A stretch of DNA of 64,000 bases from Bog-473 sp963764305 (GTDB lineage: Bacteria; Actinomycetota; Acidimicrobiia; Acidimicrobiales; RAAP-2), in assembly GCA_963764305.1 (NCBI GenBank), contig CAVXSD010000007.1, forward strand, positions 827,925-891,924, read 5' to 3'. The notes beneath the pieces were generated by a model. That model saw only the letters and a list, made by a program, of their open reading frames with translations. It searched no databases and had not been told where the DNA came from. Shown here piece by piece: positions 55,265 through 61,560 of this stretch. The position numbers and the translations under genes are program-made. Position 1 is the first letter of the stretch, and every line of letters starts with the position of its first letter.

Positions 55265-56533
55265 TCAGCCGGAGTGGGCGTCGAGGGCGCGTCGCAGCAG
55301 GTCAAGAGCCGAAATGGCCCCGTACTGTCGCACGCGTTCGCGGTCGCCGGGCACCCGCAACTCGCGGGTCTGGGCCGGCTCGCCGGGAAGGTGCAGGCCC
55401 ACGAAGACGGTGCCTGGCGCCACGCCCTCCTGGTCGTCGGGCCCCGCCACCCCCGTGATGCCGAGGCCGACGTCGGACCGGGTCACCCGGGCGGCACCCT
55501 CGGCCATGGCCGCCGCGGCCGACTCGGTGACCACCGGCCCGGTGGGCACCCCCAGGACGTCGAACTTGACCTGCGAGTCATAGGCCACGACGCCACCGCG
55601 GAACCACGACGAGGCACCGGCCACGTTGACGAGGCGTGAGGCGATGAGCCCGCCCGTGAGTGACTCGGCGACGCCGAAGGTCAGGCCCCGGGCGATGAGC
55701 AGCTTGGCCACTGCGACCTCCATCGACTCGTCGTCGACGCCGAAGACGATGTCACCGAGGCGTTCGTCGATGGCGCGACGCACCTCGACCTCCTCCTTGT
55801 CGAGCAGCGCGGTGACATCCTCGAGCGTGCGGGCGCGGGCGGTGACGCGCACCTTGATCCCCTCGATCCCCGACGCAAGGAAGGCGAGCGTGACGTCGCC
55901 GGCGGCGTCGAGCACGTCGATGCGGTCCTGGAGGGATTCGGCCAGCCCGGATTCGCTCGCGCCCCACGTGCGCAGGACGCGACTGGCGATGACGCCATCC
56001 TCCTCCCCCGACTCGGCCAGGCGGGCGCGCAGGTCGGGCAGGATGCCGCGCTCGAACATCTCGGCCATCTCGTAGGGGACGCCGGGCACCGCGTAGACGA
56101 CCTTGTTCCCGACGGGGCAGATGAGGCCGGGGGCCGTGCCGGCCACCTGCGGGATGATGGCGGCCCCCCGCGGCACGTCGGCCTGGCGGGCGTTGTTGGC
56201 CGACATGGTGCGGCCCCGCGCCTCGAAGAAGCCGGCGATGACGTCGACGATCGCCTGGTCACGCACGAGCGGGACGCCCATTACCTCGGCGATGGCCTCC
56301 CGCGTGATGTCGTCCTGGGTGGGCCCCAGTCCGCCGCACATGATGACGCCGTCGCTCCGGGCCAGCGCGGTGCGCAGCGCCAGGGTGATGCGGTCGTGGT
56401 TGTCGCCGACGGCCTGGTGGAAGTGGGAGGCGACGCCGTTGGCCGCCAGGTGCTCGCCCAGCCAGGCGGAATTGGTGTCGGCGATCTGGCCCAGGAGGAG
56501 CTCGGTGCCGACCGCGACGATCTCGATCCTCAC
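55265..56533 (-). CDS. cinA: CinA/PncC family protein (nicotinamide-nucleotide amidase and COG1058 domain)
   Basis: A 422-residue protein. The N-terminal MoaB/MogA-like domain (about 1-170) reads EIVAVGTELLLGQIADTNSA, GGLGPTQDDITREAIAEVMG and VYAVPGVPYEMAEMF. The C-terminal CinA/PncC domain (about 260-415) has TFGVAESLTGGLIASRLVNV, with the catalytic Ser-Thr region, and VGLGITGVAGPDDQEGVAPG. It recycles pyridine nucleotides in NAD turnover; CinA homologues are also linked with recombination genes. It starts 9 bases after the pgsA stop. Confidence 0.93.
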   Translation of the reverse strand: MRIEIVAVGTELLLGQIADTNSAWLGEHLAANGVASHFHQAVGDNHDRITLALRTALARSDGVIMCGGLGPTQDDITREAIAEVMGVPLVRDQAIVDVIAGFFEARGRTMSANNARQADVPRGAAIIPQVAGTAPGLICPVGNKVVYAVPGVPYEMAEMFERGILPDLRARLAESGEEDGVIASRVLRTWGASESGLAESLQDRIDVLDAAGDVTLAFLASGIEGIKVRVTARARTLEDVTALLDKEEVEVRRAIDERLGDIVFGVDDESMEVAVAKLLIARGLTFGVAESLTGGLIASRLVNVAGASSWFRGGVVAYDSQVKFDVLGVPTGPVVTESAAAAMAEGAARVTRSDVGLGITGVAGPDDQEGVAPGTVFVGLHLPGEPAQTRELRVPGDRERVRQYGAISALDLLRRALDAHSG

Positions 56534-56542
56534 GGGCTGACC

Positions 56543-57136
56543 TTACGATGCGGCCGGCCGGTGCAGCGCCCGCCGACCGTCGAGCAGGTACTCGGCGCCG
56601 GTGTAGAGCGTCAGCGCACAGGCGAACCAGATCGCGGCGACCTGCAGCGTGTGCTGGTGGGCCAACGGGGGGATGATGACTGTGCCGATCGCGATGTCCT
56701 GAACCAGCGTCTTGAGCTTGGCCGACTTGCGGGCCGGGATCGACACGCCCCGTCGGCCGACCCACGAGCGGTAGAGCTGCATGCCGACCTCGCGGATGGT
56801 GATGAGGATGACCGGGAGCCAGGGCAGGTGGCCCTGGGCGGCCAGGGTGAACATGGCGCCGAGGACGCACGCCTTGTCGGCCAGCGGGTCGAGGAAGGCG
56901 CCCGAGCGGGTCGTGCCGTGGCGACGGGCCATGTAGCCATCGAGCCCGTCGCTGCCGGCAAGGATCAGGCCCACCACGACGTTGATCCACGACGCCCCCC
57001 AGGCCACGAGCATGAGCACGTAGACCGGCGCCGCGAGAAGGCGGGCCACGGTGACGGCGTTGGCCGGCGTGACCAGGGCGCTCGGTCCGAAGGCGAAGCC
57101 CGGGTGCGAGGGGGGCTCGTGGGTGGCCTCGCTCAT
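56543..57136 (-). CDS. pgsA: CDP-diacylglycerol-glycerol-3-phosphate 3-phosphatidyltransferase
   Basis: The 197-residue membrane enzyme starts at ATG 57,136, overlapping the rimO stop by 4 bases. The CDP-alcohol phosphotransferase signature is SDGLDGYMARRHGTTRSG and continues FLDPLADK, with all four Asp and the Gly in place. Several membrane helices follow. It commits CDP-diacylglycerol to phosphatidylglycerol and cardiolipin. The rimO-pgsA-cinA order is the usual actinobacterial arrangement. Confidence 0.92.
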   Translation of the reverse strand: MSEATHEPPSHPGFAFGPSALVTPANAVTVARLLAAPVYVLMLVAWGASWINVVVGLILAGSDGLDGYMARRHGTTRSGAFLDPLADKACVLGAMFTLAAQGHLPWLPVILITIREVGMQLYRSWVGRRGVSIPARKSAKLKTLVQDIAIGTVIIPPLAHQHTLQVAAIWFACALTLYTGAEYLLDGRRALHRPAAS

Positions 57137-58551
57137 GGTGCTGCTCCGGCCCCTGCGCCGGCGGCAACCGGACCACGGTCGGCGGCCACGGCGTGCAGGT
57201 CGGGGCCCTCCGCGCCGGTGATGGTGACGTCGACGAGACTGCCCACCCGCATATTCGTCGGCAGGTACACGATGCCGTCGATCTCCGGTGCCTCGTGCAC
57301 CGTGCGGCCCCGGCCTGGTGCGTCGACGAGGACCCGCCGGGTCGCGCCGATCAGCGCGTCGCGCTTGGCGGCCGTGATGGCGTCCTGCAGCTCGGCACAC
57401 TCGCGCAGGCGCTCGAGCGCGAGCTCGGTCGCCACCTGCTCGTCGAGTCCGGCGGCGTGGGTGCCGTCCTCACGGGAGAAGGGGAAGAAGCCGGCCCAGT
57501 CGAGCTGCGCCGCTTCCAAGAACTCGAGCAGCAGGTCGTGGTCGCGCTCGGTCTCGCCCGGGTAGCCGAGGATGAACGAGGACCGGAACGTGGCCTCGGG
57601 GTCGGCGGCCCGGATGTCGGCGATGCGACGCAGGAAGCGTTCGCCGTCGCCCCAGCGGCGCATGCGGGCGAGGAGCGGGCGCGCCACGTGCTGGAGCGAG
57701 AGGTCGAAGTAGGGCACACCGGTGGCGAGCACGGTCTCGATCAGCTCGTCGGTCAGTCCGGAGGGATAGAGGTAGAGGAGGCGGGTGCGCTCCACCTGCG
57801 CCGACACGGCGCGGGTGAGGGCGGCAATGGGCGACGGGCCGTGGGCGATGCGGGTCCGGCGGCCGGGGCCCGAGCGGTCCCGACCGTAGGAGGCCAGGTC
57901 CTGGGCTACCAGGACGATCTCGCGGAGGTGCGGCGCGCCGTTATCGGGGACGCGCAACGCGGCGATCTCGGCCAGCACCTCCTCGGGCGAGCGGGAGCGC
58001 TGCTTGCCCCGGAAGGACGGGATGGCGCAGAAGCCACAGATGCGGTCACAGCCCTCGGCAACCTTCACGTAGGCCCAGGGCGCGCGGGCGGCGGGCCGGG
58101 GCAACTCCAGGAGGTCGAACCCGTTCGTCGCCGGCCGCGGGATGGGCGTGCGGCGTCCCGTCGTGAGGGCCACGGGAACGGAGCGGGTGGCGGAAGGAGT
58201 CGTGAGGGGAGCGGTGAGCTCGGCCCCGAACCCAGCCACGAGGTCCACCTCGGGCAACGCGTCGCGCAGCTCGTCGCCGTAGCGCTCGGCCATGCACCCG
58301 GTCACGACGAGGCGGGCACCGGGCCGGCGCCGGTCGGCCAGGCTCAACACGGTGTCGATCGACTCCTGGCGGGCGGCGTCGATGAAGGCGCAGGTGTTGA
58401 CCACGACGAGGTCGGCTGCTTCAGCGTCGGGGGCGCGCCCGTATCCCTGCGCAGTGAGATAGCCCTCCAACTTGTCGGAGTCGACCTGGTTCTTCGGGCA
58501 CCCCAAAGTCTGAAGCCAGTAGAGGCCCACGACGTCACACACTCCTCGCAC
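57133..58551 (-). CDS. rimO: Ribosomal protein S12 methylthiotransferase RimO
   Basis: A 472-residue radical-SAM methylthiotransferase starting at GTG 58,551. The N-terminal UPF0004 domain holds the cluster-binding Cys in TLGCPKNQVDSDKLEG, NTCAFI and GCMAERYGDE. The radical-SAM loop is EGCDRICGFCAIPSFRGKQR (C-x3-C-x2-C), and the C-terminus has a TRAM-type domain (GRTVHEAPEIDGIVYLPTN). It modifies Asp of ribosomal protein S12. No extra Cys or truncation is seen. Confidence 0.94.
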   Translation of the reverse strand: MRGVCDVVGLYWLQTLGCPKNQVDSDKLEGYLTAQGYGRAPDAEAADLVVVNTCAFIDAARQESIDTVLSLADRRRPGARLVVTGCMAERYGDELRDALPEVDLVAGFGAELTAPLTTPSATRSVPVALTTGRRTPIPRPATNGFDLLELPRPAARAPWAYVKVAEGCDRICGFCAIPSFRGKQRSRSPEEVLAEIAALRVPDNGAPHLREIVLVAQDLASYGRDRSGPGRRTRIAHGPSPIAALTRAVSAQVERTRLLYLYPSGLTDELIETVLATGVPYFDLSLQHVARPLLARMRRWGDGERFLRRIADIRAADPEATFRSSFILGYPGETERDHDLLLEFLEAAQLDWAGFFPFSREDGTHAAGLDEQVATELALERLRECAELQDAITAAKRDALIGATRRVLVDAPGRGRTVHEAPEIDGIVYLPTNMRVGSLVDVTITGAEGPDLHAVAADRGPVAAGAGAGAAP

Positions 58552-58644
58552 CAGGCCGTTTCCCGCCGGGGCGACGGGGCACGGCAGGCCCGACTGAGCG
58601 GGCCGACTATCCGGTCGTCGGGCACCAGATGCCCGACTCCCGAG

Positions 58645-58733
58645 CGGAGAGGGAGGGATTTGAACCCTCGGACCCGGTTACCCAGGTCAACTCATTAGCA
58701 GTGAGTCCGATTCGGCCGCTCTCGCACCTCTCC
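58645..58733 (-). tRNA. tRNA-Ser (anticodon GCT)
   Basis: A class II tRNA of 89 bases on the minus strand. Acceptor strand 5' GGAGAGG pairs with 3' CCTCTCC (58,646-58,652 on the plus strand). The anticodon loop is CTGCTAA, followed by a long variable arm and a normal T arm (GGGTTCAAATCCC). CCA is not encoded. The integrase gene of the adjoining element lies on its 5' side, not the usual 3' side. Confidence 0.95.
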
Positions 58734-58774
58734 ATGCAGTTCAGAGGGCTGTTTATGCCTCCGACCCTACCGTT

Positions 58775-58795
58775 GTGTCTCAATAGTGTCTCAAT
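58775..58795. repeat. Tandem 10-bp repeat beside the integrase gene
   Basis: GTGTCTCAAT occurs at 58,775-58,784 and 58,786-58,795, separated by one A. The pair lies 47 bases upstream of the integrase start and 41 bases from the tRNA-Ser 5' end. It could be an integrase arm-binding site; on the minus strand the same bases give TTGAGA, which might serve as the -35 of the tRNA promoter. The role is undecided. Confidence 0.6.
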
Positions 58796-58842
58796 CGCGG
58801 TAGCATTGTGGTTGCTCACGGTTCCAGCGGGAGGCAACCAAG

Positions 58843-59955
58843 ATGGCAAGGCAACAGGGACAGAAGGTCGGGACATACGGCACAGGAAGCCTAACGGAGA
58901 CTGCACCAGGGTCCGGAGTCTGGCGCTACCGCTACCGGCTCGATGGTCGACAGCTGCGGGCCACGTTCGGCAGCAAGGCCGACCCGCTGACTCGCAAGCA
59001 GGCGGAGCGGGCCGTGCGCAAGCTGGAGCCGGTTGAGCCGACGCCGACGAGGTCGAGCGGTGGTCCGACGTTCGGCACCGTGCTGACGGAGTGGCTCGAC
59101 TACGGGAGGACGCAGCAGGGCAAGCGGTGGGCACCTCGCACCGCCGACGAGAACCGGAGCCAGGTCGAGAACCGCATCCGTCCGGCACTCGGTGAGATCC
59201 GGCTGGCCGACCTGTCGGCCGACCACCTGGAGCGGCAGTACGAAGTGTGGACCGACGTCGATGGACTGTCCGACAACAGCGTGCACCGCTTCGCTGCGTT
59301 GATCTCGTCGGCGCTGTCGTTCGCAGTGCGTCGCCGCTACATCGCCGCCGCACCGAAGGCCGTCGCACCGGCTGCGACGAAGTCCACGAAGAAGATCCCC
59401 GACGCCGCCGAGGTCGCCAAGCTGCTCGCCGCCGCCGAGGACTACGGGCACGACATGGCACCGGCCATCGCAATCGCCGCACTGACCGGCGCTCGTGCGG
59501 GTGAAGTGTGCGCACTGCGGTGGGCCGACGTCGACCTGAAGCGTGGACTCATCCGCATCGACAAGTCGGCGACCGAGGTCGGTGGCGTCGTGTCGATCAA
59601 GGGCACGAAGACGGGTGACGAGCGCACTGTGAAGATCAAGGGCCGGAACCTCGCAGTCCTCCAGGCCGTATGCCAGCCGGGACCGGCCGACACTTACGTG
59701 ATCGACGGCGGGACGGAGCCGGTGAACCCCGGCGTGCTGTCCGATCGGTTCGCGTGCGTCCGTGGCGCTGCGCACGTCCGTGGAGTCACCTTCCACTCGC
59801 TGCGCAAGTACATCGCCACGCAGTGGCACCTGGCGGGCATCTCTGACCGCGAGATCGCCGACAGCATCGGCTGGAAGTCGACCAGGATGCTCGACGTGTA
59901 CGTGGGGCCGACGCACAGCGGTGCCGGTGCAGCTGCAGCCGTGGAACTGCTGTGA
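58843..59955 (+). CDS. Tyrosine recombinase/integrase
   Basis: A 370-residue phage-type integrase starting at ATG 58,843. The N-terminal arm-binding part is followed by a SAM-like core-binding domain (FGTVLTEWLDYGRTQQGK). The catalytic domain has Arg in TGARAGEVCALRWADVDL, Lys in GTKTGDERTVKI, H-x-x-R in FHSLRKYIATQWHLAG, and the nucleophile Tyr in GWKSTRMLDVYV. It appears complete. Its GTGA overlap with a 54-residue gene begins an operon. Confidence 0.94.
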   Translation: MARQQGQKVGTYGTGSLTETAPGSGVWRYRYRLDGRQLRATFGSKADPLTRKQAERAVRKLEPVEPTPTRSSGGPTFGTVLTEWLDYGRTQQGKRWAPRTADENRSQVENRIRPALGEIRLADLSADHLERQYEVWTDVDGLSDNSVHRFAALISSALSFAVRRRYIAAAPKAVAPAATKSTKKIPDAAEVAKLLAAAEDYGHDMAPAIAIAALTGARAGEVCALRWADVDLKRGLIRIDKSATEVGGVVSIKGTKTGDERTVKIKGRNLAVLQAVCQPGPADTYVIDGGTEPVNPGVLSDRFACVRGAAHVRGVTFHSLRKYIATQWHLAGISDREIADSIGWKSTRMLDVYVGPTHSGAGAAAAVELL

Positions 59956-60116
59956 CGGCGGTCTGGCGGGACGACGTCGAGCCGCTGCCGATCTACGGGT
60001 ACGGCAGCGACCCGACACGGGCCGAGGAGCCGGACGGCGACATCTTCGCCTACATCGACTCCGACGACCCGACCGTGACGCCGCTGCAGCGACTCCTCTA
60101 CTCTCCGCCCGTGTAA
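59952..60116 (+). CDS. Small acidic protein downstream of the integrase (54 aa)
   Basis: GTG 59,952 overlaps the integrase TGA. The frame reads TAVWRDDVEPLPIYGYGSDP, then TRAEEPDGDIFAYIDSDDPT and LYSPPV, an Asp/Pro-rich product with no known motif, ending at TAA 60,114-60,116. Coupling to the integrase suggests a regulator or cofactor of recombination, which is inference. The stop lies inside a long inverted repeat. Confidence 0.6.
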   Translation: MTAVWRDDVEPLPIYGYGSDPTRAEEPDGDIFAYIDSDDPTVTPLQRLLYSPPV

Positions 60117-60184
60117 ACGCAGCGGTCCCTCGTGCAGTGAACGGCCCCGCTACGGCGGGGTCGTTCCATGTCTGCGTTTACACG
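60110..60184. repeat. Perfect 13-bp inverted repeat enclosing a hairpin
   Basis: CGTGTAAACGCAG (60,110-60,122) is the exact inverse of CTGCGTTTACACG (60,172-60,184), separated by 49 bases that contain a stable hairpin. TGTAAACGC recurs at 63,465-63,473 elsewhere in the element, suggesting a binding site for an element-coded protein. The left arm covers the stop of the 54-residue gene. Confidence 0.75.
60140..60165 (+). terminator. Hairpin terminator with UACG tetraloop
   Basis: AACGGCCCCGC / GCGGGGTCGTT form an 11-bp stem with one G-T pair around the loop TACG closed by C-G, the stable cUACGg type. It is just downstream of the integrase operon. It lacks a run of T, so termination is plausible rather than certain. 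Confidence 0.6.
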
Positions 60185-60215
60185 CGCTCCGTTGAGTGAT
60201 GGAACTGTCGGGCGA

Positions 60216-60437
60216 TACTATGGAGTTGCACCCAGTGAGTCGGACTTCATCCGACTGGCAAGGGTCGCCGGTACAATGGAGTCGTACCCAGTAGGGTCGG
60301 CTCCATTCACCCGGCGCACCTCGCTGGTTATAATGGAGTCGTACCGTAGTGTCGGCAACGCCGACAGCTAAGATGGTGGAAGAAGTCGTACCCAGTAGGG
60401 TCCGGCGCAGTTGGCCGGTACAATGTTGGAAGTCGGG
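60216..60437 (+). repeat. Array of five related repeats beginning TANNAT, each linked to a stem-loop
   Basis: Starts are TACTAT (60,216), TACAAT (60,272), TATAAT (60,329), TAAGAT (60,369) and TACAAT (60,419). Each is followed by forms of GGAGTCGTACCCAGTAGGG, with copies 2 and 4 closest. Spacings are 56, 57, 40 and 50 bases. A stem-loop follows copies 1, 3 and 4: AGTCGGA/TCCGACT, TGTCGGC/GCCGACA and CCGGC/GCCGG. Copy 2 itself folds (AATGGAG/CTCCATT). The regularity suggests iterons or stacked sigma-70 -10 boxes. Confidence 0.75.
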
Positions 60438-60557
60438 CGAGATCCGGCGAGCAGTGAATGGGGTTAGCCGCAACAGTGCGGTGAGACAGGCAACGCCGAT
60501 CCGTACGGCGACCTGAGCCTCCGGTGGTGCACCCGCTGCAAGGCGGGGAGCTAGGGG

Positions 60558-60589
60558 CCACGAACCTAACGTGAAAGCGAGGTTCGTGG
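60558..60589 (+). promoter_or_regulatory. Hairpin that sequesters the ribosome site of the HTH gene
   Basis: CCACGAACCT (60,558-60,567) pairs perfectly with AGGTTCGTGG (60,580-60,589), with a 12-base loop. The 3' arm contains AGG 8 bases before the ATG at 60,591 and ends one base before that start codon. The arrangement fits translational control or an RNA-binding regulator site; as DNA it could equally be an operator. Confidence 0.7.
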
Positions 60590-60590
60590 T

Positions 60591-60785
60591 ATGTCCACGA
60601 AGAAGATGACGGCCAGGGAACTGGCCGAACTGCCGGTGCTGACACTCGACCAGGCGGCGCAGCTGCTGCAGTGCTCGCCGGAACACCTGCGTCGACAAGC
60701 ACGAGCCGGAAACCTGCCGGGACTCGTGACCGTGGCCGGTGTGTATCGAGTGAAGGCAGACGCACTGCTGGCGGGTGAGTCATGA
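60591..60785 (+). CDS. Helix-turn-helix/excisionase-like protein (64 aa)
   Basis: Starts at ATG 60,591 with the ribosome site inside a hairpin. The single domain reads LTLDQAAQLLQCSPEHLRRQ, then ARAGNLPGLVTVAGVYRVK, the HTH_17/Xis pattern (AAxLL-x-x-SPEHLRRxA-x-AGxLPG). It resembles the 59-residue protein at 61,214 (ITLVDTAKLLKISHSTAYRM), so the element carries two related factors. It overlaps the next gene by 4 bases. A role in excision or transcription is inferred. Confidence 0.82.
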   Translation: MSTKKMTARELAELPVLTLDQAAQLLQCSPEHLRRQARAGNLPGLVTVAGVYRVKADALLAGES

Positions 60786-61051
60786 CCGCCGCCGCCGAGA
60801 GGCACCCAGACTGGGAGGGCCTCCCCGGCCACCCGGACGACCGGCCGTCGAAGACGGTCGTCGAGACGAACATGGAAACCACACACGATTGCGCACCGGA
60901 AACGTGCGGGTTCGATCCGTCGGAACGGTTCATCGAACCGGAAGACGGTGTGACATGGCGGAGAGAACACGGAACGTGGATCTACGGTCCAACGGATCGC
61001 GGCGGAATGGTCGGAACACAACCCGGTTACTACCGGCGCAACGTGATGTGA
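60782..61051 (+). CDS. Hypothetical protein (89 aa)
   Basis: ATG 60,782 overlaps the stop of the HTH gene (ATGA). The product contains DWEGLPGHPDDRPSKTVVET and a cluster with Cys (THDCAPETCGFDPSERF), but no match to a known fold. Its last codon pair ATG-TGA at 61,046-61,051 overlaps the start of the next frame. Confidence 0.6.
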   Translation: MTAAAERHPDWEGLPGHPDDRPSKTVVETNMETTHDCAPETCGFDPSERFIEPEDGVTWRREHGTWIYGPTDRGGMVGTQPGYYRRNVM

Positions 61052-61203
61052 TGGTGTTCGGGGAAGCGTACAGCGGTAAAACGTTCGTGATGCTGGACAT
61101 GTTGTTGTCTATCGCCAACGGTATCCCGTGGATGGGCACGAGGTCGACGAGTAGAAGGTCGCTGCAGCAAGTTGCTGCACGAGAAAGAAGGAGGCAGGAA
61201 TGA
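61048..61203 (+). pseudogene. Truncated RepA-like AAA ATPase (Walker A only)
   Basis: GTG 61,048 or ATG 61,051 begins a frame reading MVFGEAYSGKTFVMLDMLLS then IANGIPWMG. This is the P-loop and first helix of the AAA_25/RepA helicase family (G-x-x-x-SGKT and GIPWxG). After about 30 residues the text turns non-native (RSTSRRSLQQVAARERRRQE) and ends at 61,203, so Walker B and the rest are missing. It looks like a deletion remnant of a larger ATPase. Confidence 0.7.
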
Positions 61204-61213
61204 GAAGAGGAAC

Positions 61214-61393
61214 ATGGAGACGGATGACATCATCACGCTGGTCGATACAGCGAAGCTGCTGAAGATCAGCCACAGCACGGCGTACCGGATGGCTGAACGC
61301 TCGGAGCTACCGGGCGCTGCGAAGGTGGCCGGACAGTGGAGAGTGAACCGTGAGGCGATGCTGCAGGGACTCGGACTGGCGGTGGCGTCGTGA
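61214..61393 (+). CDS. Helix-turn-helix/excisionase-like protein (59 aa)
   Basis: ATG 61,214 has a GAAGAGG ribosome site. The domain reads ITLVDTAKLLKISHSTAYRM, then AERSELPGAAKVAGQWRVNR, parallel to the 64-residue factor. The end overlaps the next small gene by 4 bases (GTGA). The upstream in-frame ATG at 61,172 gives a 73-residue form with an added Lys/Glu-rich leader. Confidence 0.82.
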   Translation: METDDIITLVDTAKLLKISHSTAYRMAERSELPGAAKVAGQWRVNREAMLQGLGLAVAS

Positions 61394-61560
61394 AGCGATG
61401 GGTGTCCCCAGATCGCACCTGCGCCGGGACTGCCCGACTCATCAGTGAAAACACGAAGACGACGCTGCTACGGAACGACTGCGTCGAGCGGTGCGAGCGG
61501 GCCGACAGAGAACCTGCACGGGAACGTGGCATGGAGCGAGGAGTGCCGACCGATGTCTGA
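61390..61560 (+). CDS. Small Arg/Cys-rich hypothetical protein (56 aa)
   Basis: GTG 61,390 overlaps the preceding stop. The frame reads VKRWVSPDRTCAGTARLISE and ends ERGVPTDV at TGA 61,558-61,560, overlapping the start of the ATPase gene (ATG 61,553). Three Cys and many Arg suggest a nucleic-acid or zinc contact, but no motif is recognised. Confidence 0.5.
   Translation: MKRWVSPDRTCAGTARLISENTKTTLLRNDCVERCERADREPARERGMERGVPTDV

Larger units (their letters stand above)
60117..60590. other. Repeat- and hairpin-rich non-coding region of the element
   Basis: 474 bases without a convincing gene, between the integrase operon and the first HTH gene. It contains the inverted repeat and hairpin at 60,110-60,184, the array of five related repeats at 60,216-60,437, and the hairpin directly before the HTH start (60,558-60,589). 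It could be an origin, a promoter array or a small-RNA locus. Confidence 0.6.

Noticed and set aside
60216..60437. CRISPR array
   Set aside because: Only five copies, strongly diverged, with unequal spacers and no cas gene; the stem-loops and TANNAT starts point to another function.
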